This document shows positions 1 through 7,615 of a stretch of DNA of 64,000 nucleotides, piece by piece (positions within the stretch are counted from its first letter, which is position 1; each line of letters begins with the position of its first letter). The notes below the pieces were generated by a model. It had not been told where the DNA came from. It saw only the letters and a program-made list of their open reading frames with translations, and made no database searches. Location: assembly GCF_002291145.1 (NCBI RefSeq), contig NZ_NTGE01000014.1, forward strand, positions 1 through 64,000, given 5' to 3'. Both the position numbers and the translations under genes were made by a program. The DNA is from Streptomyces sp. SA15. Its GTDB lineage: Bacteria; Actinomycetota; Actinomycetes; Streptomycetales; Streptomycetaceae.

Positions 1-566
1 CGTACGAAGCCCTCGTCGCCGTACAGCGGGAACGGCAGGGTGCGGGTGAAGAACCCGGCCGGGTCGGGCATCAGGAGCCCGGAAGCGGCGGACGCGGCCA
101 CCGGCACCAGGACCAGCGCCGCCGGCGCCCGCCACCGACGCGCGAACAGGAACAGCAGCGCGAGGGGCGCGAGCAGGGGCTTCAGCGCGACCGCCGCGCC
201 GACGACCGCGCCCGCCGCCACCCACCGGCCCCGGCTCGCCGGCAGCAGGGCGAGCAGCGGCGCCAGGGCCGCCGTGGCCGTCCAGTCGGCGAGCAGAGCC
301 AGATGCGCGAAGGCCGCGAAGTCGGCCGCCAGGCCGGCCAGACACAGAGCGGCGAGATGGAGGAAGTGCGGATCGTCATACGGCGAGCCACCGGCCGGCC
401 AGGTGCGCGCGGCCCACATGACGACCCCGTTGTCCATCCCTCCGTCCGAGGTCAGCCGTGCTGCGCGTGCCGCCGTCGCCCCCAGAACGCCCCCCAGCAC
501 CACCCACAGATGCCGGCTCGCCCTTCGTACCAACCACCCGGAGATGTCGCTTTTGCGCTCACTCAT
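1..566 (-). CDS. Membrane glycosyltransferase-like protein (GT87/DUF2029-like), 3' part cut by window edge
   Basis: An open minus-strand frame runs from ATG at 566 off the left edge, giving about 188 residues. It begins MSERKSDISGWLVRRAS, has a hydrophobic segment at about residues 20-37, a luminal-type stretch with PYDDPHFLH and GGMDNGVV, and then several Ala/Leu-rich membrane segments, including one with VALKPLLAP. A short N-terminal helix, an acidic extracytoplasmic loop with 'SPYDDP' and a 'KP' motif after a membrane helix are typical of the polyprenol-phosphate-dependent mannosyltransferases of the GT87/DUF2029 group in actinobacteria. The product is therefore probably an integral membrane sugar transferase, but the catalytic assignment is inference. 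The true start could lie further in, since no clear Shine-Dalgarno site precedes 566. Confidence 0.55.
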   Translation of the reverse strand, partial: MSERKSDISGWLVRRASRHLWVVLGGVLGATAARAARLTSDGGMDNGVVMWAARTWPAGGSPYDDPHFLHLAALCLAGLAADFAAFAHLALLADWTATAALAPLLALLPASRGRWVAAGAVVGAAVALKPLLAPLALLFLFARRWRAPAALVLVPVAASAASGLLMPDPAGFFTRTLPFPLYGDEGFV

Positions 567-627
567 CGACCGAACGCTAGGGGTTCCAGAGCTTCTTGAG
601 GCGGACCGGCACACCCCTTGCCCCGTC

Positions 628-641
628 TAAGATGCGCCCCA
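628..641 (+). promoter_or_regulatory. Candidate -10 element for a leaderless transcript
   Basis: TAAGAT lies at 628-633, seven bases before the ATG at 641, and no Shine-Dalgarno sequence lies between them. This spacing would put the transcription start at or next to the start codon, a common arrangement in Streptomyces. No convincing -35 hexamer is visible at 16-18 bases upstream, so the call is tentative. Confidence 0.3.
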
Positions 642-1522
642 TGAGCTTTGGGCAGCAGGGGGGACCCCAGTCCCAGTGGGATCCCTGGAAACCGCATTCC
701 CAGCAGCCGTGGTCCAGCGGGGCCGGGGACACCCCGGACTGGGCCGCGCTCGCCGAGGCGTCCGAGACGCGCAACAAGCGCCGCCGGCTGCTGTTCATCG
801 GCGGCGGCGCACTCGCCACGGTCGCGATCGGTACGGCCGTGGCGATGGCCGTGGTGTCGGCGAACAGCAGCGACGAGGCGTCGAACAAACCGTCCTCCGT
901 GCCCGCAGGCGGGGACATCCCGAGCCCCACCGCGACCGGGGCGCCGTCCTTCGCGCCGACCAGCGCCCCGCCCCCGCTGGACCCGAAGGACTTCGTCTCC
1001 AGCAAGAGCAAGGACAAGGCCCCGCTCGCCCCGGGCATCCTCTTCCCGGGCACGCAGCTGACCATGGGCTCGACGGTGTACAAGAAGGGCCCGACGGCCG
1101 ACACGAAGAGCTGCGCGGCGGGCGCGAAGGGCACTCTCCCGAAGGTCCTCACCGACAACGACTGCACCCGTCTGATGCGCGTCACCTACACCAAGGACGG
1201 CATCGCGGTCACGGTGGGCGTGGCGGTCTTCGACACCGCGGCGCAGGCCACCAAGGCCAAGACGAGCGCCGACGACAAGAGCATCGTCGCGGCGCTGTCC
1301 GGGGACGGCGTCAAGGCCTTCTGCAACTCCGCGGTCTGCCGCACGACGACCAACTCCTACGGCCGCTACGCCTACTTCACCATCGCCGGCCTCACCAACG
1401 GCAAGGACGTGACGACGAAGGACACCGCCGTCTTCACCACCGGCGACGACCTGGCCGAGTTCGCCTTCCGCCAGATCCGCCGCCGGGGCGAGGCACAGGC
1501 CTCGGCAGCGGCGAACGAGTAG
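641..1522 (+). CDS. Single-pass membrane-anchored protein of unknown function
   Basis: The protein has 293 residues if started at MSFGQQ. In-frame ATGs at 632 and 596 are possible, but the 641 start best fits a leaderless promoter. Residues 1-47 are Gly/Gln/Pro/Trp-rich and cytoplasmic in character. A basic patch (NKRRR) precedes one membrane helix at about 50-73, then comes a Ser/Pro/Thr-rich linker and an extracytoplasmic domain of about 180 residues. That domain carries four cysteines (near SCAAG, NDCTR and CNSAVC), which could form two disulfides. It is convergent with truA, and the two genes share a hairpin between them. Orthologues next to truA are usual in Streptomyces; no function is known to me. 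Confidence 0.75.
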   Translation: MSFGQQGGPQSQWDPWKPHSQQPWSSGAGDTPDWAALAEASETRNKRRRLLFIGGGALATVAIGTAVAMAVVSANSSDEASNKPSSVPAGGDIPSPTATGAPSFAPTSAPPPLDPKDFVSSKSKDKAPLAPGILFPGTQLTMGSTVYKKGPTADTKSCAAGAKGTLPKVLTDNDCTRLMRVTYTKDGIAVTVGVAVFDTAAQATKAKTSADDKSIVAALSGDGVKAFCNSAVCRTTTNSYGRYAYFTIAGLTNGKDVTTKDTAVFTTGDDLAEFAFRQIRRRGEAQASAAANE

Positions 1523-1529
1523 CACGCGG

Positions 1530-1574
1530 CCGGGGGCCGGTTCAGCAGCACCCGGCTGCTCGACCGGCCCCGGG
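1530..1574. terminator. Bidirectional hairpin terminator overlapping the 3' end of truA
   Basis: The arms are 1530-1549 and 1555-1574. They are complementary at 17 of 20 positions, with a 5-base loop. The left arm contains the truA stop codon (1542-1544), and the right arm is truA coding sequence. The element lies immediately after the stop of the plus-strand gene (1522), so it can serve both convergent transcripts. There is no T tract, as is usual in Streptomyces. Confidence 0.6.
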
Positions 1575-2408
1575 CAGCGACCGCTTGTTCCGCGCCTCCT
1601 TGTTCCGCGCGGCCAGCAACTCGTCCGCCGGGTACCCGACCTCCTCCAGCGTCAGCCCGTGCGGCCGTACGACATGCACGGCCGAATCCCGTACGCCGGC
1701 CGCGAGCACCTTGCCCGGCCAGTCCGGCCCGCGATGCCCGTCCCCCACGAACAGCAGCGCCCCGATGAGCGAGCGCACCATGTTGTGGCAGAAGGCGTCG
1801 GCCTGGACGGTGGCGGTGATGATCCCGTCGGCGCCCTTACGGAGACTCAGCTCCTGGAGCGTACGAATGGTGGTCGCGCCCTCCCGCCGCTTGCAGTAGG
1901 CGGCGAAGTCGTGCTCGCCCAGGAGCCTTTGAGCCGCCTCGTTCATGGCGTCGACGTCCAGGGGCCAGTCGTGCCAGAGGACGTGATTCCGCAGCAGCGG
2001 GTCCACTCCCCCGGGGTTGTCGGTGACGCGGTAGGCATAACGCCGCCAGACGGCCGAGAAACGGGCGTTGAAGCCACTGGGCGCCTCCCTGAGGGCCCAC
2101 ACCCGTACGTCCCTGGGCAGGCGCCCGGCGAGCCGCTTGAGCAGCTTCCCGTGGTGCTCGGCCCAGACCTCGCGCGGCAGATCCACATGGGCGACCTGCC
2201 CCCGGGCGTGCACACCGGCGTCGGTACGCCCGGCCACGGTCAGCTCGTAGGTCTCCCTGGACCGCGTGACCGTACGCAGAGCGTCCTCGATCTCCCCCTG
2301 TACGGTCCGCCGCCCCCCGGCCTGCTTGGCCCACCCGGAGAACTCGGTCCCGTCGTACGAGAGGTCCAACCGCACCCGCACGAACCCGGGCTGTACTTCG
2401 TCACTCAC
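1542..2408 (-). CDS. truA: tRNA pseudouridine(38-40) synthase TruA
   Basis: This 288-residue enzyme isomerises U38-U40 in the tRNA anticodon arm. The N-terminus has the family signature [16 protein letters not shown], and the catalytic aspartate lies in [13 protein letters not shown]. The conserved RRYAYRV and [12 protein letters not shown] segments are also present. The length is slightly above the E. coli enzyme (270) because of a basic, Ala/Gly-rich tail ending in two Cys. It is the last gene downstream of rplQ and is separated from it by a hairpin, the usual Streptomyces order. Its final 11 codons form part of a convergent terminator. Confidence 0.96.
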   Translation of the reverse strand: MSDEVQPGFVRVRLDLSYDGTEFSGWAKQAGGRRTVQGEIEDALRTVTRSRETYELTVAGRTDAGVHARGQVAHVDLPREVWAEHHGKLLKRLAGRLPRDVRVWALREAPSGFNARFSAVWRRYAYRVTDNPGGVDPLLRNHVLWHDWPLDVDAMNEAAQRLLGEHDFAAYCKRREGATTIRTLQELSLRKGADGIITATVQADAFCHNMVRSLIGALLFVGDGHRGPDWPGKVLAAGVRDSAVHVVRPHGLTLEEVGYPADELLAARNKEARNKRSLPGAGRAAGCC

Positions 2409-2433
2409 CCCTAGATCCTCTCAGCAACGCAGA

Positions 2434-2464
2434 AGCGGGCCCGCCCCGCAGGGGCGGACCCGCT
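2434..2464 (-). terminator. Hairpin between rplQ and truA
   Basis: The stem is 14 bp with one mismatch (arms 2434-2447 and 2451-2464, loop of 3). It begins about 20 bases after the rplQ stop. It may terminate or attenuate the alpha-operon transcript before truA. No T tract follows. Confidence 0.55.
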
Positions 2465-2482
2465 CAACGCAGGGCGTCAGCC

Positions 2483-3010
2483 TCAGGCGTCCTTCGACTC
2501 CTCGGCCGGAGCCTCGGCCTCAGCCTCGTCGGCCTTGGTCACGTCGACCTTGGTCTCCTCGGCCTTCGCCTCGTCGGCCTTCGCCTCGTCGGCTTCCTTG
2601 ACCGCACGCTTGGTGGCGGCCTCGGCCTCACCGGTCGCCTGCTGCGCGACCGTCAGCGCCTCGACCAGCTCGATGACGGCCATGGGCGCGTTGTCGCCAC
2701 GGCGGTTACCGATCTTGGTGATGCGGGTGTAGCCACCCGGGCGGTTCTCGTAGCGCGGGCCGATCTCGGTGAAGAGCGTGTGGACGACGCTCTTGTCCGT
2801 GATCACCTGGAGCACCTGACGGCGGTTGTGAAGGTCGCCCTTCTTCGCCTTGGTGACCAGACGCTCGGCGTACGGCCGCAGGCGGCGGGCCTTCGCCTCG
2901 GTGGTGGTGATACGGCCGTGCTCGAACAGCGCCTTCGCGAGGTTCGCGAGCAGCAGCTTCTCGTGCGCGGCGCCGCCGCCCAGACGGGCACCCTTGGCGG
3001 GCTTCGGCAT
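2483..3010 (-). CDS. rplQ: 50S ribosomal protein L17
   Basis: L17 binds 23S rRNA near the peptide exit tunnel. The conserved core, about residues 1-120, is recognisable from [32 protein letters not shown] and [13 protein letters not shown]. Residues from about 125 to 175 form an Ala/Glu/Lys/Asp-rich tail with imperfect repeats of the type KADEAKAEE. This makes the protein longer (175) than the roughly 127 residues of E. coli L17. Such acidic tails are usual in actinobacterial L17. It follows rpoA by 116 bases that contain two hairpins. Confidence 0.98.
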   Translation of the reverse strand: MPKPAKGARLGGGAAHEKLLLANLAKALFEHGRITTTEAKARRLRPYAERLVTKAKKGDLHNRRQVLQVITDKSVVHTLFTEIGPRYENRPGGYTRITKIGNRRGDNAPMAVIELVEALTVAQQATGEAEAATKRAVKEADEAKADEAKAEETKVDVTKADEAEAEAPAEESKDA

Positions 3011-3061
3011 GATGTTTCTCCTAGGTGTCTGCCCCGGCCGTATCAGGTACCGGGGTCAGTA

Positions 3062-3115
3062 TCCGAGCAGGCGGTCGCCTGTCGGAGATCCGGGGGCCTC
3101 TGCGAGACCCCCGGA
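3062..3115 (-). other. Two tandem hairpins in the rpoA-rplQ gap
   Basis: Hairpin one (3062-3086) pairs CAGGCG with CGCCTG around a 2-base loop and extends with TCCGA/TCGGA-type arms. Hairpin two (3089-3115) pairs TCCGGGGG with CCCCCGGA around an 11-base loop. They could act as an attenuator, processing site or 3' stabiliser between rpoA and rplQ. Which one is not decidable from sequence. Confidence 0.5.
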
Positions 3116-3126
3116 AGTGGTACCGA

Positions 3127-4149
3127 TCAGTACTGCTCGGTCTCCACGAAACCCGCATCCGCGTCGTCGTCCGCGCCGAACGCGTCCGCCGCAGCCGTGG
3201 GGTCGAATCCAGGCGGGCTGTCCTTGAGCGCCAGGCCCATACCCGCCAGCTTCGCCTTGACCTCGTCGATGGACTTCGCACCGAAGTTACGGATGTCCAG
3301 CAGGTCCGCCTCGGAACGAGCCACGAGCTCACCCACGGAGTGGATGCCCTCACGCTTGAGGCAGTTGTACGACCGAACGGTGAGCTCCAGCTCCTCGATC
3401 GGCAGCGCCAGATCGGCGGCCAGGGCGGCGTCCGTCGGGGACGGACCCATGTCGATGCCCTCGGCGTCGATGTTGAGCTCACGGGCCAGCCCGAACAGCT
3501 CGACCAGGGTCTTACCGGCAGACGCCATCGCGTCGCGCGGACGCATCGCCTGCTTGGTCTCGACGTCGACGATCAGCTTGTCGAAGTCGGTGCGCTGCTC
3601 GACACGGGTCGCCTCGACCTTGTACGTGACCTTCAGAACCGGCGAGTAGATCGAGTCGACCGGGATACGACCGATCTCCTGACCGACCTGCTTGTTCTGC
3701 ACGGCGGAGACGTACCCACGGCCACGCTCGACCGTCAGCTCCATCTCCAGCTTGCCCTTGCCGTTGAGCGTGGCGAGGACGAGGTCGGGGTTGTGCACCT
3801 CGACACCGGCCGGGGGCGCGATGTCGGCGGCGGTGACGAGACCCGGGCCCTGCTTGCGCAGGTACATCACGACCGGCTCGTCGTGCTCCGAGGAGACGAC
3901 CAGCTGCTTGATGTTGAGGATCAGGTCGGTGACGTCCTCCTTGACGCCCGGCACGGTGGTGAACTCGTGCAGGACACCGTCGATCCGGATGCTGGTGACA
4001 GCCGCACCGGGGATCGACGACAGGAGGGTCCGACGCAGGGAGTTGCCGAGGGTGTAGCCGAAGCCCGGCTCCAGCGGCTCGATCACGAACCGGGAGCGGA
4101 ATTCGTCGACGACCTCTTCGGTCAACGAGGGACGCTGAGCGATCAGCAT
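3127..4149 (-). CDS. rpoA: RNA polymerase alpha subunit
   Basis: The protein has 340 residues, full length for Streptomyces. The N-terminal assembly domain starts [17 protein letters not shown] and contains the dimer/beta-binding core ([17 protein letters not shown]). After a linker, the C-terminal domain (about 250-320) carries the helix-hairpin-helix element [18 protein letters not shown], which contacts UP-element DNA and activators. The acidic tail ends [13 protein letters not shown]. It lies between rpsK and rplQ, as in other actinobacteria. The rpsD gene found in the E. coli alpha operon is absent here. Confidence 0.99.
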   Translation of the reverse strand: MLIAQRPSLTEEVVDEFRSRFVIEPLEPGFGYTLGNSLRRTLLSSIPGAAVTSIRIDGVLHEFTTVPGVKEDVTDLILNIKQLVVSSEHDEPVVMYLRKQGPGLVTAADIAPPAGVEVHNPDLVLATLNGKGKLEMELTVERGRGYVSAVQNKQVGQEIGRIPVDSIYSPVLKVTYKVEATRVEQRTDFDKLIVDVETKQAMRPRDAMASAGKTLVELFGLARELNIDAEGIDMGPSPTDAALAADLALPIEELELTVRSYNCLKREGIHSVGELVARSEADLLDIRNFGAKSIDEVKAKLAGMGLALKDSPPGFDPTAAADAFGADDDADAGFVETEQY

Positions 4150-4203
4150 GTGTGGATCAGATCCTTCTTTCGTGGACGCCCGCTATTTGACGTCCGACGG
4201 AAA

Positions 4204-4277
4204 CCGCACCCGTGAAAAGTGCGGGTACTGCAAGGGTACGGGCGGCACCGCTCCGAAGAGCCGTACCGCCCGAACCC
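4204..4277 (-). other. Two hairpins in the rpsK-rpoA gap
   Basis: A small hairpin at 4204-4224 pairs CCGCAC with GTGCGG. A larger stem at 4234-4277 has outer arms CGGGCGG/CCGCCCG (extended by GGGT/ACCC) and an inner GCTC-CGAA-GAGC tetraloop hairpin. Together they fill much of the 144-base gap and could uncouple rpoA expression from the upstream ribosomal protein genes by attenuation or RNA processing. Confidence 0.5.
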
Positions 4278-4293
4278 TCAAGACAACCGAGCC

Positions 4294-4698
4294 TCAGACG
4301 CGGCGGCGCTTGGGCGGACGGCAGCCGTTGTGCGGGGTCGGGGTGACGTCCTGGATGGAGCCGACCTCGAGACCGGTCGCCTGAAGCGAACGGATGGCCG
4401 TCTCACGACCCGAACCCGGGCCCTTCACGAAGACGTCGACCTTGCGCATGCCGTGCTCCTGCGCGCGGCGGGCGGCCGACTCGGCGGCCATCTGCGCGGC
4501 GAAGGGGGTGGACTTGCGCGAGCCCTTGAAGCCGACGTGGCCGGCGGAGGCCCAGGAGATCACGTTGCCCGAGGGGTCGGTGATCGAGACGATGGTGTTG
4601 TTGAACGTGCTCTTGATGTGCGCGTGCCCGTGAGCGACGTTCTTCTTTTCCTTGCGGCGCACCTTCTTGGCAGCGCCCTGACGACCCTTGGGGGGCAT
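4294..4698 (-). CDS. rpsK: 30S ribosomal protein S11
   Basis: S11 (134 residues) is part of the 30S platform near the mRNA exit. Family hallmarks are [17 protein letters not shown], the [19 protein letters not shown] stretch and the basic C-terminus [15 protein letters not shown]. It lies 67 bases downstream of rpsM and is followed by rpoA, the normal alpha-operon order. Confidence 0.99.
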   Translation of the reverse strand: MPPKGRQGAAKKVRRKEKKNVAHGHAHIKSTFNNTIVSITDPSGNVISWASAGHVGFKGSRKSTPFAAQMAAESAARRAQEHGMRKVDVFVKGPGSGRETAIRSLQATGLEVGSIQDVTPTPHNGCRPPKRRRV

Positions 4699-4765
4699 CT
4701 ATAACTCCTACGGGAGGTGGTCGGTCCTACAGCGAAGACCGCTGGACGGCGAAGTCCGCTGAGGA

Positions 4766-5146
4766 CTACTTCTTGCCCGGCTTCTTCTTACCGGCGATGG
4801 CGCGACGCGGGCCCTTGCGGGTGCGGGCGTTGGTGCTGGTGCGCTGACCGCGGACGGGCAGACCGCGGCGGTGACGCAGACCCTGGTAGCAGCCGATCTC
4901 GACCTTGCGGCGGATGTCGGCCTGGATCTCGCGACGGAGGTCACCCTCGGTCTTGATGTTGTTGTCGACGTACTCGCGGATCGCGACGAGCTGCTCCTCG
5001 GAGAGGTCGCGAACACGGGTGTTCGGGTCCACGCCGGTCTCAGCCAGCGTCTGCTGCGAGAGGGTCCGGCCGATGCCGAACACGTAGGTGAGCGCGACTT
5101 CCACGCGCTTTTCGCGCGGGATGTCAACACCGGAAACGCGTGCCAT
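4766..5146 (-). CDS. rpsM: 30S ribosomal protein S13
   Basis: This 126-residue protein of the 30S head contacts the P-site tRNA and L5. It begins [20 protein letters not shown] and contains the helix-hairpin-helix [12 protein letters not shown] and the basic rRNA-binding segment [20 protein letters not shown]. The Lys-rich tail ends KKPGKK. The gap of 188 bases to rpmJ contains a GC-rich hairpin. Confidence 0.99.
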   Translation of the reverse strand: MARVSGVDIPREKRVEVALTYVFGIGRTLSQQTLAETGVDPNTRVRDLSEEQLVAIREYVDNNIKTEGDLRREIQADIRRKVEIGCYQGLRHRRGLPVRGQRTSTNARTRKGPRRAIAGKKKPGKK

Positions 5147-5220
5147 TCAATGGCTCCAGTTGATCTTCGGAGGTCTTCCACAGAACCGACTCCCAGCCGC
5201 CGTACGAGGTACGAATGGGT

Positions 5221-5254
5221 CCCCGGCCTCCGAACCGGGGGTATCAGGCGCCTG
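5221..5254 (-). other. Hairpin and palindrome in the rpmJ-rpsM gap
   Basis: CCCCGG (5221-5226) pairs with CCGGGG (5235-5240). A perfect 10-base palindrome CAGGCGCCTG follows at 5245-5254. The pair lies between rpmJ and rpsM on a minus-strand transcript. A role in transcript processing or attenuation is possible but unproven. Confidence 0.35.
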
Positions 5255-5334
5255 AGCGCGCCCGGGTCCTGCGTATGAACATATTCAGCTCGCGTCGCGC
5301 GAAGTTCTGCGAATAGCAGAGGGTGGGTCGTGCG

Positions 5335-5448
5335 TCAGCCCTGGCGCTGCTTGTGGCGCGGGTTCTCGCAGATGACCATGACCCGGCCGTGACGGCGGAT
5401 CACCCTGCACTTGTCGCAGATCTTCTTGACGCTCGGCTTGACCTTCAT
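5335..5448 (-). CDS. rpmJ: 50S ribosomal protein L36 (zinc-binding form)
   Basis: This is a 37-codon gene. It translates as [14 protein letters not shown], then a basic segment [23 protein letters not shown]. The C-x2-C ... C-x4-H zinc ribbon is complete, so this is the C+ paralogue that needs zinc. The length equals the family standard. It is preceded by infA (60 bases) and followed by rpsM. Confidence 0.97.
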   Translation of the reverse strand: MKVKPSVKKICDKCRVIRRHGRVMVICENPRHKQRQG

Positions 5449-5508
5449 GGGGTGAGGTTCTCCGGGTCAGTTGCCGGCGGCCCCGCTCGCGCGGGACGTG
5501 GGCAAGAT

Positions 5509-5730
5509 CTACTTGTACCGGTAGACGATCCGGCCACGCGTCAGGTCGTACGGAGACAGCTCCACCACGACCCGGTCGTCAGGGAGGATGCGGATGTAGT
5601 GCATACGCATCTTGCCGCTGATGTGTGCCAGGACCTGGTGGCCGTTCTGGAGCTCCACCTTGAACATGGCGTTCGGGAGAGACTCGACGACAGTGCCTTC
5701 GATCTCGATGGCACCTTGCTTCTTGGCCAC
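5509..5730 (-). CDS. infA: Translation initiation factor IF-1
   Basis: IF-1 (73 residues) binds the 30S A site and assists IF-2 and IF-3. The whole protein is an S1-like OB fold ([49 protein letters not shown]). The start is GTG at 5730 (VAKKQGAIE), preceded by AAGGGCGA. An in-frame ATG further upstream at 5817 would add 29 residues foreign to the family, so it was rejected. It heads the infA-rpmJ-rpsM-rpsK-rpoA group. Confidence 0.97.
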   Translation of the reverse strand: MAKKQGAIEIEGTVVESLPNAMFKVELQNGHQVLAHISGKMRMHYIRILPDDRVVVELSPYDLTRGRIVYRYK

Positions 5731-5832
5731 GCTTCGCCCTTCGAATCGACTACCTTGATCGACTCGTGTGTCCCACTTGCACATCCCCTGCGGGGACATG
5801 CGGACATGCGGGTGCACGAGAGCCGACGAGTC

Positions 5833-5838
5833 AGTCTA
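5833..5838 (-). promoter_or_regulatory. Candidate -10 box of an infA promoter
   Basis: On the minus strand this reads TAGACT, matching the principal-sigma (HrdB) -10 consensus. It lies about 100 bases upstream of infA in the gap after map. The -35 region 17-18 bases upstream is a poor match (around GTCTTT), so the assignment rests mainly on the -10. Confidence 0.4.
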
Positions 5839-5892
5839 CGTCAGGCCTCTCGGAAAGACGAATCGAGAGAGTCTGCCCCACGCTGGAGATCA

Positions 5893-6729
5893 TTAAGCGA
5901 GAGGATCCGGCGCGGCCACAACCCCGTGCTCCGCCAGCTTCGCCCTGCCCCCGTCCGGCGCCGTCAGCACCAGCGGTCCCTCCTCCGTCAGCGCGACCGA
6001 GTGCTCCCAGTGCGAGGACCACGTGCCGTCCGTCGTGATGACCGTCCAGTCATCCGAGAGGACCTCGGTCTTCGGGGTACCCAGGGAGACCATCGGCTCG
6101 ATGGCGAGGCAGAAGCCGGGGACCAGCTTGGGACCCTTGCCGCGGCGGCGGTCTACGTAGTTCAGCAGGTGCGGGTCCATGTGCATCTCGGTGCCGATGC
6201 CGTGGCCGCCGTAGTCCTCGATGATGCCGTAGCGACCGCCGCCGGGCTTCGGCTGGCGGCGGATGTACGTCTCGATGGCCCGGGAGACATCGACCAGCCG
6301 GTTGCCCTGCTTCATGGCCGCGATACCGGCCCACATCGACTCCTCGGTGACCCGGGAGAGCTCGACCAGCTCCGGGGCGTGACCGGAGCCGACGAAGGCC
6401 GTGTAGGCCGCGTCGCCGTGCCAGCCGTCGATGATCGCGCCGCAGTCGATGGAGATGATGTCCCCGTCCCTGAGGACGACCTCGTCGGACGGGATTCCGT
6501 GCACGACGACCTCGTTCACCGAGGTGCAGATGGTCGCGGGGAAGCCGCCGTAGCCCAGGAAGTTCGGCTTGGCGTCGTGCTCCGCGAGCACCTTGCGCGC
6601 CACCTGGTCCAGATCCTTGGTCGTGGCCCCGGGCACCGCGGCCTCACGCGTCGCCGCGTGAATGGCGGCGACGACCAGCCCCGCCTCACGCATCTTGGCG
6701 ATCTGCTCGGGGGTCTTGATCTCCACCAT
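5893..6729 (-). CDS. map: Methionine aminopeptidase, type I
   Basis: The enzyme removes the N-terminal Met from nascent proteins. It has 278 residues from ATG 6729 (MVEIKTPEQIAKMREAG), which follows an AGGAGG site. An upstream in-frame start at 6834 lacks such support. The pita-bread metal ligands are visible: Asp in ISIDCGAI, Asp in WHGDAAY, His in GGHGIGTEMH, Glu in LAIEPMVSLG and Glu in WEHSVAL. It lies downstream of adk, separated from it by an exceptional long hairpin. Confidence 0.97.
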   Translation of the reverse strand: MVEIKTPEQIAKMREAGLVVAAIHAATREAAVPGATTKDLDQVARKVLAEHDAKPNFLGYGGFPATICTSVNEVVVHGIPSDEVVLRDGDIISIDCGAIIDGWHGDAAYTAFVGSGHAPELVELSRVTEESMWAGIAAMKQGNRLVDVSRAIETYIRRQPKPGGGRYGIIEDYGGHGIGTEMHMDPHLLNYVDRRRGKGPKLVPGFCLAIEPMVSLGTPKTEVLSDDWTVITTDGTWSSHWEHSVALTEEGPLVLTAPDGGRAKLAEHGVVAAPDPLA

Positions 6730-6838
6730 GAAAGGTTGCGCCTCCTGGCCCTGGTATCGCGGCACTCCAGGATACGCGTACGCACAGACGTGCGCCGAAG
6801 CGGCGGAGGCGTCACGTTGAACGCGACAACACACGGGA

Positions 6839-6897
6839 AGAGCCTGTGAAGAAGCCCCCGTCGTCCGGGTGGACGAGGGGGCTTCTTCACAGGCTCT
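6839..6897. terminator. Very long perfect hairpin between adk and map
   Basis: Arms of 21 bases (6839-6859 and 6877-6897) are perfectly complementary. Inside them TCGTCC (6861-6866) pairs with GGACGA (6871-6876) around a GGGT loop, with one bulged G at 6860. The stem is 27 bp in total. It begins 62 bases after the adk stop. It can fold in either transcript direction, and most likely ends or strongly attenuates secY-adk transcription before map. Confidence 0.8.
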
Positions 6898-6958
6898 CAG
6901 AGAGCGTGCGATGTGGCCGCTGCGATCTGGGCCGTGCGGGGGTGCTGCGGAGGCCTGC

Positions 6959-7615
6959 TCAATCCTCCAGCTGGGGCAGAGCCTCCATGGCCCGCCGCGT
7001 GACCTCTTCCACCTTGCCCAGCGCGGAGATGGTCACGACCAGCCCCTGCGCCTTGTAGTAGTCGATGATCGGCTCGGTCTGCGTGTGGTAGACCTCCAGC
7101 CGCTTGCGCACGGTCTCTTCGGAGTCGTCGTCCCGCTGGTACAGCTCCCCGCCGCAGACGTCACAGACGCCTTCCTTCGCCGCTGGCTTGTACGACACGT
7201 GGAACACGTGCGCCGAGTCGTTACGGCAGATGCGGCGGCCGGCGATCCGCTTGACGACCTCTTCCTCGGGGACCTCCAGGTCCAGCACCGCGTCCAGCTT
7301 CATGCTCTCGGACTGCAGCATCTCGTCCAGCGCCTCGGCCTGCGAGACATTGCGCGGGAAGCCGTCGAGGAGAAAGCCGTTCTCAGCGTCCGGCTTCTCC
7401 ATGCGGTCCTTGGCCATGGCGATCGTGACCTCGTCCGGCACCAGGTTTCCCGCGTCCATGTAGGACTTCGCCAGTTTGCCGAGCTCCGTCTGCTGGCTGA
7501 TGTTCGCGCGGAACAGGTCGCCCGTGGAGATGTGCGGGATCGACAGGTTGTTGGCGAGGTACGCGGCCTGCGTGCCCTTGCCCGCACCCGGCGGTCCGAC
7601 GAGGACGATTCGCAT
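6959..7615 (-). CDS. adk: Adenylate kinase
   Basis: The enzyme converts ATP + AMP to 2 ADP. In its 218 residues the P-loop GPPGAGKGTQA lies at about 7-17. The AMP-binding DGFPRNVSQA and the C-terminal Arg segment are present. It has the long LID form with a CDVC pair, but the first half reads CRND instead of CxxC. The zinc site is therefore only partly of the canonical four-Cys type, as seen in other streptomycetes. The start overlaps the secY stop by one base (TGATG), indicating translational coupling. Confidence 0.98.
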   Translation of the reverse strand: MRIVLVGPPGAGKGTQAAYLANNLSIPHISTGDLFRANISQQTELGKLAKSYMDAGNLVPDEVTIAMAKDRMEKPDAENGFLLDGFPRNVSQAEALDEMLQSESMKLDAVLDLEVPEEEVVKRIAGRRICRNDSAHVFHVSYKPAAKEGVCDVCGGELYQRDDDSEETVRKRLEVYHTQTEPIIDYYKAQGLVVTISALGKVEEVTRRAMEALPQLED

